Assembly: GCA_031273455.1 (NCBI GenBank)
Contig: JAISRZ010000096.1
Span: 39,690 to 103,689, forward strand
Origin: Deltaproteobacteria bacterium
Lineage (GTDB): Bacteria > Desulfobacterota > Desulfarculia > Adiutricales > Adiutricaceae
Direction: 5' to 3'
DNA: 64,000 nucleotides
A program made the translations under genes and the position numbers. Below are positions 50,311 through 58,880 of this stretch, one piece after another. The notes below the pieces were generated by a model. It had not been told where the DNA came from. It saw only the letters and a program-made list of their open reading frames with translations, and made no database searches. Within the stretch, counting starts at the first letter, position 1. Each line of letters opens with the position of its first letter.

Positions 50311-52569
50311 ATGCCCAGGCTAACCCCTCAAGAGATTCAGGAAATCGAGCGATATCTTTCCGAAGACAAGCCGTTGCCGGAGAAATTTCGTTTCCTTTTG
50401 TTCGAGGATAAGAGGGAAGTGGAGCTTGTTTGGAACGGTAAGTCTAACAATGTGACTAATGTTGTACTACCTTTTCAAATAATTGAGCAAATAGACGAGC
50501 CAAGAACCGAACAATTTGAAACCGGTGATTTATTTAGCGTAGACCCTCGGGGAAGGCAATCAGACGGCTGGAACAATAAACTCATCTGGGGTGATAACAA
50601 ACTTATCCTTTCTTCCCTTAAAAATGGTCCAATGAGAGAGGAGATTGAAAAACAAGGCGGTATTAAGCTGATTTATATTGACCCCCCCTTTGACGTTGGC
50701 GCGGATTTTTCCATGGATATTGAGATTGGAGATGAAACTTTTACTAAAGATCCAAGCATTATTGAGGAGATTGCTTATAGAGATACCTGGGGTAATGGTG
50801 TTGATTCTTATAATTCAATGATTTATGAAAGATTATCTTTAATAAAAGATTTATTAAATATTCATGGTTCACTTTTTATACATTGTGATTACCGTGTAAA
50901 TTCTTATTTAAGAGTTATTTTGGACGAAATCTTTGGGAAAGATAATTTTGTAAATGAAATTATTTGGCAAAGAACTAATGCTCACAGTGATTCAGTAAAA
51001 TTAGGCAATATTCATGATACTATATTATTTTATTCTAAATCTAAAAGTTATATTTGGAATAAAATTTATACTAATTACTCAGAAGAATATATTGATAAAT
51101 TTTATAATAATGTTGATAGTAATGGTAGACGGTGGATGTCTGACAATTTAAGCGCATCAGGTCTTTCAGGCGGTGGGTATGAATATGTATGGAAGGGACA
51201 TAAAAGAATTTGGAGACTTCCCATTGAAAAAATGAAAAGTTTAGAAGAATCAAATTTACTAACGTATACTAATAAAGGTCTTGCACGTTATAAACGATAT
51301 TTAGATGAAATGCCTGGGAAACCGCTTCAAGACTTATGGATGGACACTAAAGGTTTTGCTGGTTGGGGAAATTCTCGAATTGAATTTCTGGGTTATCCAA
51401 CTCAAAAACCTGAAGATTTAATAACTCGAATTTTACAAATTTCTTCAAACTCTAACGATCTAGTAGCGGATTTCTTCTGCGGCTCTGGTACAACAGCCGC
51501 CGTGGCTGAAAAACTTGGTCGCAAATGGATAGCCACAGACCTCGGAAAATTCGCCATCCATACCACCAGAAAGCGTCTTCTTGGAGTTCAGCGAGAGCTT
51601 AAAAAGGCCGGTAAGGCTTATAGAGCCTTTGAGGTTCTAAACCTTGGCAAATACGAGCGCGAACACTATGTAGCTGTCAACCAGGATCTTAGGGAAGAGG
51701 AAAGGTTCAAGCAACAGGAGGCCAGGGAGCAGGCTTTTATTGAATTGATTCTTAAAGCGTATCACGCGGAAAGAGTCGAGGGGTTTTCAACCTTTCATGG
51801 AAAGAAGTCTAACCATATGGTTGTCGTTGGTCCGGTTAATCTGCCGGTAACTCGTCTGTTTATTGAGGAAGTGATTTTAGAGTGCCGTAAACTCCATGTG
51901 ACTAACGTGGATATACTTGGTTTTGAGTTTGAAATGGGGCTTTTCCCTAACATGCTTGAAGAAGCCAATTCTAAAGGCATTACTATAGCCCCTAAATATA
52001 TTCCCACTGATGTCTTTGACAAGCGGGCCATTGACAAAGACCAAATATCGTTTCATGATGTCGCTTATATTGAAGTCAAGCCCCATTATAGTAAGGATGG
52101 CATCGCGGTCGAGCTTACTAATTACTCCATTTATTACTCGCAAGGAGACAGGGCCGAGGCAGAGTCGAAGCTGAAGCCTGGTTCTAGCAAAATTTTGGTC
52201 TCAGATGGCCAGATAATTAAATTAACTAAAGACAAAAAAGGCATTATTAGACAAGAAGTTTTAACCAAGAAGTGGACCGATTGGGTTGACTATTGGTCCG
52301 TGGATTTCGATTTCGAGAGTAAAAGGGAAATAACCGCCTCAAAGGATCCCGCGACAGGCGAGTTGACTGAAAAGTGGACAGGGGACTACGTTTTTGAGAA
52401 TGAATGGCAGACGTTCAGGACCAAAAAAGACAGGTCTCTGGAGTTAAAGAGCGTCTATCACTCCTATAATGGGGCGACAGGCCGGAAGAAGATAGCTGTC
52501 AAGGTTGTCGATATCCTAGGCAATGACACCATGCGGATCATTGACGTAAGCCTGGAAAAACTCAAATAA
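50311..52569 (+). CDS. Type III restriction-modification methyltransferase (Mod)
   Basis: A beta-class N6-adenine methyltransferase: motif IV D124-P-P-F127 precedes motif I D-F-F-C-G-S-G-T-T (about residue 389), the order seen in Mod and related proteins. F-I-H-C-D-Y and Y-P-T-Q-K-P are also typical. The middle (about 215-340) is AT-rich and variable, as expected for target recognition, while both ends have native-like codon use. This mosaic pattern suggests exchange of the recognition domain. The long C-terminal part interacts with Res. Together with the helicase-nuclease at 53.8 kb it forms a type III system; specificity is unknown. Confidence 0.92.
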   Translation: MPRLTPQEIQEIERYLSEDKPLPEKFRFLLFEDKREVELVWNGKSNNVTNVVLPFQIIEQIDEPRTEQFETGDLFSVDPRGRQSDGWNNKLIWGDNKLILSSLKNGPMREEIEKQGGIKLIYIDPPFDVGADFSMDIEIGDETFTKDPSIIEEIAYRDTWGNGVDSYNSMIYERLSLIKDLLNIHGSLFIHCDYRVNSYLRVILDEIFGKDNFVNEIIWQRTNAHSDSVKLGNIHDTILFYSKSKSYIWNKIYTNYSEEYIDKFYNNVDSNGRRWMSDNLSASGLSGGGYEYVWKGHKRIWRLPIEKMKSLEESNLLTYTNKGLARYKRYLDEMPGKPLQDLWMDTKGFAGWGNSRIEFLGYPTQKPEDLITRILQISSNSNDLVADFFCGSGTTAAVAEKLGRKWIATDLGKFAIHTTRKRLLGVQRELKKAGKAYRAFEVLNLGKYEREHYVAVNQDLREEERFKQQEAREQAFIELILKAYHAERVEGFSTFHGKKSNHMVVVGPVNLPVTRLFIEEVILECRKLHVTNVDILGFEFEMGLFPNMLEEANSKGITIAPKYIPTDVFDKRAIDKDQISFHDVAYIEVKPHYSKDGIAVELTNYSIYYSQGDRAEAESKLKPGSSKILVSDGQIIKLTKDKKGIIRQEVLTKKWTDWVDYWSVDFDFESKREITASKDPATGELTEKWTGDYVFENEWQTFRTKKDRSLELKSVYHSYNGATGRKKIAVKVVDILGNDTMRIIDVSLEKLK

Positions 52570-52670
52570 TATGTCTTCATACAATAATCAATTTTTATAT
52601 AGATACTTAAAGTATATTTTGTTTTAAAATTAAAATAATTAATTTTTAATTTATTTTTTAGGATTAATTA

Positions 52671-53795
52671 GTGTTTTTTGATGATCATATTAAATCGTTA
52701 AATTTTTTAATAAAGATGATTGATCGCTTATCAATTCCTTCATTGATTTCTTGTAATATATTTACACAATCATTATACCCAATAACTAATGCTACTAAAG
52801 CTATTAGCCAATCATTATACCCAATAACTGATGCTACTAAATCTATTAGCCATTTATTATCACCAATAACTGATGCTACTAAAGCTATTAGGCAATCATT
52901 ATACCCAATAACTGATGCCACTAAAGCTATTAGCCAATCATTATCCCCAATAACTGTTGCCAATAAAGCTATTAGCCAATTATTATCCCCAATAACTGAT
53001 GCTACTATAGCTATTAGCCAACGTTTTTCTTTTATAACTGATTTCGCTAACGAGATTAAATTAATATCAAAAAAATTTCCATTTTTTTCCTCACGTTTTT
53101 ATTCAAAATTGTATATTTTATCAAGATATTCACTTTTATGCGATTTAAATATGTTTGGTAAATCAGATCAACTATTAAATAACAATTCATCTAAAGAACT
53201 TAATTATTCGAAATTCAAGAAATCAACAGATAAATTAAACAATATTTATATATTTTTTACAGATAAATGTGAATTTTTATGTGATCTTTTTGATAAATTG
53301 CTAAATTGCTATAGGATAGTCAGTTCTTATTATTCCATAGAAACAGCTATTTCACAAACATACAATAGTTATGTATCAAAAAATTGTTTAATTTGTCTTC
53401 CAGATTTATTAGTGCCTAATATTGTGTCGATTTTTCAATCATTTACTGAAACTATATATTATATGCTTTCTGGAATCACTGAAAAGTCAAAAAAATTTCA
53501 AATGATAAAAAAAATTGATCACCTTTTTACTAAGGAAACAAATAAAAGTTTTAGTACATGGCTTACAGAAGATGAAATGTCCTATTTAGAGTTTATGTAT
53601 CATGCAAGACACTTATTTATTCATAAAGTAGGGATTATCGATGAAGATTTCAAAAATAAAATAGATGATAGTCGTTATAAACTAAACCAACATCTCGATA
53701 TCTCATTTTTTAATATTTTATTATTTCTTGAAATAATTGTCAAATTGATTAATGGTTTAATAAATCTTACTCTAACAAATGATACTGATAATTAA
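52671..53795 (+). CDS. HEPN-like protein with an N-terminal array of 14-residue repeats, lying between mod and res
   Basis: The start is GTG, 102 bases after mod. Residues 33-116 are six near-perfect copies of a 14-residue unit (Q-S-L-Y-P-I-T-D-A-T-K-A-I-S), with a degenerate seventh copy to about 130. The middle is Asn/Lys/Ser-rich and helical. Near the C-terminus A-R313-H-L-F-I-H318-K-V-G-I-I-D fits the R-x4-6-H motif of HEPN ribonucleases and the R-x-x-x-x-H-x-x-G-x-x-D context seen in abortive-infection and RiboL-PSP-type HEPN proteins. The gene is far more AT-rich than mod's ends and res, so it was probably inserted. It might be an accessory effector or a passenger; no experimental counterpart is known to me. 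Confidence 0.75.
   Translation: MFFDDHIKSLNFLIKMIDRLSIPSLISCNIFTQSLYPITNATKAISQSLYPITDATKSISHLLSPITDATKAIRQSLYPITDATKAISQSLSPITVANKAISQLLSPITDATIAISQRFSFITDFANEIKLISKKFPFFSSRFYSKLYILSRYSLLCDLNMFGKSDQLLNNNSSKELNYSKFKKSTDKLNNIYIFFTDKCEFLCDLFDKLLNCYRIVSSYYSIETAISQTYNSYVSKNCLICLPDLLVPNIVSIFQSFTETIYYMLSGITEKSKKFQMIKKIDHLFTKETNKSFSTWLTEDEMSYLEFMYHARHLFIHKVGIIDEDFKNKIDDSRYKLNQHLDISFFNILLFLEIIVKLINGLINLTLTNDTDN
52767..53060 (+). repeat. Six tandem 42-bp repeats plus a degenerate seventh, in frame
   Basis: Units begin at 52767, 52809, 52851, 52893, 52935 and 52977; a degraded copy starts at 53019. The unit is 42 bases, so copy-number changes keep the reading frame. Copies differ by only a few bases, which indicates recent expansion. 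It is an open frame, not a CRISPR array. Confidence 0.95.
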
Positions 53796-53833
53796 GTTAA
53801 ATTTCTTTATTTATACACCGAAAAGAACAAATA

Positions 53834-56512
53834 ATGGGCCTACATCCTAATTTCCCAAAATCCCCCTACGAGATACTTGATCCGGAAGTCCGCTGGTTCC
53901 CTGACGCCAGAACTCGCCGGGACAACCCAATTGACAAACTATTGCCCCCTCTGGTCGCTAATCTACGTAAAGAGGTCAAAAAGTTTCGTGACAATGGCTA
54001 TCTTGGCGCGAGCGAGACCAGTAAAAGCCTCTTAAACTGGTGGTTCCTCGAAAAGCACCTAGTAAGCGGCCCTTTAGGCGTTCCCCAAGAATTTCAGTAT
54101 TTCTTTGCCCAAAGGGAGGCTTTAGAGACTGTTATCTATCTTTACGATGTCGTTAAAGCCGCCAGTAAGTTCGATTTAATGCGGTTCGACAGTTCCGGTC
54201 TAGTTTCGGAGGACATGTTCGATGAGTCTTGGCTCCGTATGGTCATTAAAATGGCCACGGGCACTGGGAAGACGAAAGTCATGAGCCTGGCCTTGGCTTG
54301 GAGTTATTTTCACAAAACCTATGAGCCAGAGTCTAAATTAGCCCGCAATTTTCTAGTCATCGCCCCTAACATCATCGTTTTAGACAGGATTTACAAAGAC
54401 TTTGAAGGCTTAAAAATCTTCAATGACGACCCTATTATACCCATTAATGGCTATAATGGCCGTAACTGGCAGGATGATTTTAGCCTCAATGTCCACAAGC
54501 AAGACGAGGTTCACGCCACTCAGGCTGTGGGGAATATATTCCTGACTAATATCCAACGAGTCTACGTCAGTCGGGAGACGCTTCCCTCCCCAGACGATGA
54601 CAACACGATGGATTATTTTCTTGGCCCTCGCCCAGTCGGGGCCACTACCGATTCCAAAGTGGATTTGGGCGTGATTGTCCGAGAAGTCGATGAGCTGATG
54701 GTCATTAACGATGAGGCTCACCACATTCACGATTCCAAACTAGCCTGGTTTAAGTCTATTCTGGACATCCACAATCATTTGCTTCAAAAAGGCTCTAAAT
54801 TAAGTCTCCAGATTGATGTCACAGCCACGCCAAGGCGCCTAAATGGAGCCATATTCGCCCAAACAATATCTGATTACCCTTTAGTCGAGGCTATCCACCA
54901 AAACGTTGTCAAAAGCCCAGTTGTCCCTGACAAGCCGAGCCGAGAAAAACTTATTGAGCGTAAAAGCGCGAGATACGTTGAGCGTTTCGCTGATTTTCTC
55001 AAATTGGGCCTGACTGAATGGAAAAAGACTTATGACGAGCATGTCAAATTAGGCAAAAAGGCTATCTTGTTCGTCATGACTGATGACACCAGGAACTGCG
55101 ATGAGGTCGCCGAATATCTTAAAGCCCAACCTGGCCTGGAGAACGCCGTTTTAACCATTCACACCAAGAAAAATGGCGACATAACGGAAGGCTCCACCAA
55201 CAAAGATAAAGAGGAATTGGAGAAACTCCGCCGCTATTCCAATGAAATAGACGCCGACTACAGCCAGTATAAAGCGATAGTGTCGGTCTTAATGCTTAAA
55301 GAAGGCTGGGACGTTAAGAACGTGACCACCATAGTTGGTTTAAGGGCCTATACTTCTCAGAGCCATATCCTGCCAGAGCAGACGCTAGGGCGTGGTTTGC
55401 GGAAGATGTACCCAGGCTTAAACGAGGAATACTTAAGCGTCATTGGCACCAAGGCTTTCATGGATTTTATCGAGTCGATCAAAAGCGAGGGCGTTGATCT
55501 CATAAATAAGCCGATGGACGATGAATCAGAGCCTAAAACCCCATTGCTAATTGAGGTTGACCGCAATAATCCGGCTAAAGACCTGGACGAACTTGACCTA
55601 GAGATTCCGGTTTTAACTCCCAATTTGTACCGGGATTATAAGAATTTAGATGATTTAAACATAAAAAATATTAGCGATCAAAAATTGGAGATAAAAACTT
55701 ACGATCCAAGTGAGCTGACCGAAATAGTGTTTAAAGAGCTAGCCACAGACAAAATATCCCACGTAACTTACATTGACCACGATGGCGTCGCGGACTATCG
55801 GAACGTCATCGCCTGGTTCGCCCGGTCGATTATGAAGGAGCTAAGGCTGTTCAGCGGCTACGATGTCCTTTACGAAAAGATTCTGGGGTTTGTCCGAAAT
55901 GAGCTTTTCACTCAACCAGTCAACCTTGAGGATTCAAATACCCTTAAAAACCTCGCTGAACCTGCGGTTTCTAACTCTATTTTGGTTTCTTTCAAGAACG
56001 CCATTAATGATTTAACGATTAGTTCCAAAAAAGACGTAGAAATAAAGGATTTTATCAGGCTACGCGATACAAAATCGTTTATAGTGAACGATCAGGAGTA
56101 TTTTAGTCCTAAAAAGTCCATTTTTAACCGCGTCATTGGCGACAGCCACTTGGAATTAGAATTCGCTGGCTTGTTAGAGACTTTTTCTGATGTTATTAGC
56201 TACGCGAAAAACTATTTTTCTCTTAACTTTAAATTAGATTACGTAAATTCATTGGGAAATATTTCCAACTATTATCCCGATTTTTTCGTTAAAACAACGG
56301 CTGGCTTTTGTTTCATAGTTGAGACTAAGGGAGCTGAGGATTTAGACGACCCCTTAAAGTTAAACCGCCTTAAAAACTGGTGTTTAGACGTTAATAATAT
56401 CCAGCGAAAGGTCAAATTTAATTTTCTCTTCATTGACGAAAAAACTTTTCATAATTATACTTTTAATAAATTCGCTGAATTTTTGCCTTTATTTACGAGA
56501 TTTAAAGATTAA
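53834..56512 (+). CDS. Type III restriction endonuclease subunit (Res), DEAD/DEAH helicase with PD-(D/E)xK nuclease
   Basis: 892 residues. Walker A M-A-T-G-T-G-K-T-K lies near residue 140, the D-E-A-H box in I-N-D-E-A-H-H-I-H-D near 292, motif III T-A-T-P-R near 329, and motif VI-like Q-T-L-G-R-G-L-R near 518. The C-terminal nuclease shows P-D-F-F-V-K...V-E-T-K-G near 814-832. It translocates on DNA after Mod recognises a site and cleaves DNA. It follows the HEPN-like gene by 38 bases, so the three genes may be one transcript. Codon use is close to native. Confidence 0.93.
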   Translation: MGLHPNFPKSPYEILDPEVRWFPDARTRRDNPIDKLLPPLVANLRKEVKKFRDNGYLGASETSKSLLNWWFLEKHLVSGPLGVPQEFQYFFAQREALETVIYLYDVVKAASKFDLMRFDSSGLVSEDMFDESWLRMVIKMATGTGKTKVMSLALAWSYFHKTYEPESKLARNFLVIAPNIIVLDRIYKDFEGLKIFNDDPIIPINGYNGRNWQDDFSLNVHKQDEVHATQAVGNIFLTNIQRVYVSRETLPSPDDDNTMDYFLGPRPVGATTDSKVDLGVIVREVDELMVINDEAHHIHDSKLAWFKSILDIHNHLLQKGSKLSLQIDVTATPRRLNGAIFAQTISDYPLVEAIHQNVVKSPVVPDKPSREKLIERKSARYVERFADFLKLGLTEWKKTYDEHVKLGKKAILFVMTDDTRNCDEVAEYLKAQPGLENAVLTIHTKKNGDITEGSTNKDKEELEKLRRYSNEIDADYSQYKAIVSVLMLKEGWDVKNVTTIVGLRAYTSQSHILPEQTLGRGLRKMYPGLNEEYLSVIGTKAFMDFIESIKSEGVDLINKPMDDESEPKTPLLIEVDRNNPAKDLDELDLEIPVLTPNLYRDYKNLDDLNIKNISDQKLEIKTYDPSELTEIVFKELATDKISHVTYIDHDGVADYRNVIAWFARSIMKELRLFSGYDVLYEKILGFVRNELFTQPVNLEDSNTLKNLAEPAVSNSILVSFKNAINDLTISSKKDVEIKDFIRLRDTKSFIVNDQEYFSPKKSIFNRVIGDSHLELEFAGLLETFSDVISYAKNYFSLNFKLDYVNSLGNISNYYPDFFVKTTAGFCFIVETKGAEDLDDPLKLNRLKNWCLDVNNIQRKVKFNFLFIDEKTFHNYTFNKFAEFLPLFTRFKD

Positions 56513-56981
56513 TTGAATATTTATTTAGCATCCTATAATGTTAATAGTAGAATCTTTATACTGCAATAGATCCCAAGTTATTTTCTCGATCCATTTTTTA
56601 TCTTAATCTAACTCGAAAACGACTAGCCACCCTATTTTTGATCTGCATTTATCAATATATGAATGTAATTATTCCAAACTCTTTTTCCTGACTTTGTCCG
56701 TGAAATTGTTGCTACCGGTCGGAGTGACCCAGTTGCCGGGTGGACATTTCGCCCACTAGATAAGTGCGCCTTTCCACGGCGCACAAAAAATTTGAAATTT
56801 CGGAAAAAATGTTCTATTATTAAATTAGTCCTTTAAAACACCATTAATAGAAAGATCGGTCGGGTCCTCGCTTTCGGCGAAAAGCCTCTATTTATTATTT
56901 AAGACCGCTAAAATCATTAATTTATATCATTATACTTTGTAAAATTAATTATTATTTTATTTATCAATGAGAATTAAAATA
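56513..56981. other. Gene-free stretch between res and module 3
   Basis: About 470 bases, AT-rich, with a possible degenerate mobile-element end at 56741-56793. No gene was recognised. Confidence 0.5.
56741..56793. mobile_element. Degenerate mobile-element end, copy 2
   Basis: tggacatttcgcccacta...ttccacggcgcac resembles 32492-32545 closely. It is perhaps an IS21-like end. No transposase is nearby. Confidence 0.35.
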
Positions 56982-58115
56982 ATGGCTGAAAAAATGGATA
57001 TAAATAATGATATTTTATCATGGGCTAGAGATTTTACATCAACCGATATAAAACAATGTCATAAAACCTTTGGTCAAGAAAAATACGATAAATGGGAATC
57101 TGGCAAGGATCAACCTACCTATCTTGAACTTAAAAAATTAGGAAAATTATTTCGTAAGCCTATAGCTGTATTTTTTTTCAATAACCCACCTTCTTTTAGG
57201 TCACCTATGTCTAATTTTAGAACTTTAGACAATTTAAATGTTATATTTAGTGATAATATTGTTCATAAGCTTGAAAATGGAAGAGTTATGCAACTTAATC
57301 TTTATGAGTTGCATGAAGGAGTTAATCCTTCTTCAAACCTAATCACTGAAATCTCGTTTGATGTATCCTCAATCCAAAATACCGCTTCTCAGCTACGTGA
57401 TATTCTTAAAATTAACCTTAAGGAACAAAAAAAATTCTCCTCTCCAGATGACGCCTTTAAACGTTGGCGAGAGGCCTTTTATAATATAGGGGTGTATGTT
57501 TTTAAAGACGCCTTCAATGACGACTCTATATCTGGATTCTGTCTTTATGACCCAGTCTTCCCAGTAATATTTGTCAATAATTCTCTAGCGTTTAATCGGC
57601 AAATTTTTACTCTCTTCCATGAGATATACCACTTAATATATCAAATAAGTGGTATAGACTTTCTTAATGATCCTGAGTTCAAAGACTTAGACTATAAAAA
57701 AATTGAACACGGATGTAATGAATTCGCTGGCGCGTTTTTAGTGCCTGACTTAGATTTTTTACCTCAAATTACTGAAAATACCTTAGATTACTTGCATCTT
57801 TTTTCAAAAAAATATTCGGTCAGTCGAGAGGTAATTTTAACAAAATTATTTTATAATAATTTAATTACACTTGATACATACATTAATAAACGCGAAGAGC
57901 TTTATAACGATAATTTTAGAAATAAAGGCAATAGTGAAAAGTTAACAAAAGGCGGTGGTGACTACTTTTTAAAAATAAAATCATACAAAGGTCATCATTA
58001 TATTGACCTTGTCTACAATTGTTACCAAAATAATAAGATTACTCTTCCTCAATTAGCTAATTATTTAGATATGAAAGTTGAATCTATAAACAAATTATCA
58101 TCCTATCTTGATTAA
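56982..58115 (+). CDS. XRE - ImmA/IrrE metallopeptidase, module 3
   Basis: The N-terminal helix-turn-helix region and the peptidase domain are colinear with module 2, but the zinc motif is intact (H-E-I-Y-H, residue 213 onward) as is the later C-N-E-F-A-G-A-F-L block. AT-rich throughout, unlike module 2. I prefer the ATG at 56982 (M-A-E-K-M start like module 2); an ATG at 56967 adds five residues. The DUF4411 gene follows after 11 bases. Confidence 0.86.
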   Translation: MAEKMDINNDILSWARDFTSTDIKQCHKTFGQEKYDKWESGKDQPTYLELKKLGKLFRKPIAVFFFNNPPSFRSPMSNFRTLDNLNVIFSDNIVHKLENGRVMQLNLYELHEGVNPSSNLITEISFDVSSIQNTASQLRDILKINLKEQKKFSSPDDAFKRWREAFYNIGVYVFKDAFNDDSISGFCLYDPVFPVIFVNNSLAFNRQIFTLFHEIYHLIYQISGIDFLNDPEFKDLDYKKIEHGCNEFAGAFLVPDLDFLPQITENTLDYLHLFSKKYSVSREVILTKLFYNNLITLDTYINKREELYNDNFRNKGNSEKLTKGGGDYFLKIKSYKGHHYIDLVYNCYQNNKITLPQLANYLDMKVESINKLSSYLD

Positions 58116-58126
58116 GGTTCTGTTTA

Positions 58127-58687
58127 ATGATAAATTATATTTTTGTTTTAGATAACAATATATTTTCTAGCTCACTACTTCATATACCTTTTTCTATTTT
58201 CACTGATCTTTACTTTCCATGGTCTAATGGAATGAAAGAAGGTTATTTAATATCAGTTGAAGAAGTTTTTAAAGAATTAATGGTTTTTTTTCAGAAAAAT
58301 AAGGATAAATATCCATCAGAATATAGTTGGCTTCAAAATCACAAGAATGCATTTAAAGGGATGACTAGAAATGACAGTACTTATGTTAGAAAAATACTTA
58401 ATGATAATAAATTTCGTGAAGGTGTAAAACCTCAAAGTATTTTGCAAGGTTTGCCTCAAGCTGACGCAATTCTAGTTGCTAAAGCCAAAACGGTAAATGG
58501 CATAATCATCACTGAAGAGAGTTCTATAAAACCAAATTCCGATAGAATTCCAAATATTTGTGCTAAATTTGATATCCCATGTTTTAATCTTTATGATTTT
58601 TATAAAATTATAAAGGAAAATCTCTTTAATAACGCTGATTTTATTCAAAATTTAATTGCTGAAAGAAAATTTCCCTATAAACGCTAA
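58127..58687 (+). CDS. DUF4411 PIN-like toxin/nuclease, module 3
   Basis: 186 residues with all expected acidic residues: D9 (V-L-D-N-N), E46/E50, D113 (Q-A-D-A-I) and E130 (I-T-E-E-S). It is AT-rich and co-transcribed with the ImmA/IrrE gene 11 bases upstream. Because it keeps the residues that module 2 lost, it is probably the active version of the pair. Confidence 0.82.
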   Translation: MINYIFVLDNNIFSSSLLHIPFSIFTDLYFPWSNGMKEGYLISVEEVFKELMVFFQKNKDKYPSEYSWLQNHKNAFKGMTRNDSTYVRKILNDNKFREGVKPQSILQGLPQADAILVAKAKTVNGIIITEESSIKPNSDRIPNICAKFDIPCFNLYDFYKIIKENLFNNADFIQNLIAERKFPYKR

Positions 58688-58880
58688 TAATAAAATAATT
58701 ATTTTTTAAAATTATCTATTTAAATATATATTTGATATTCAAATACAATTTTAGTTTATCTTAATATACATATTTATTGTAACATTTCTATTTTACCATT
58801 AAAATAAGTTCTATTATTGATAAAGCGATTCTTGACTTACGTCAGTGCCTACATATCTGTTATCTTCAACTTTTATTAAC

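Noticed and set aside
52767..53060. CRISPR-like periodic repeat
   Set aside because: The units are contiguous without unique spacers and form an open reading frame in register; it is a coding minisatellite.
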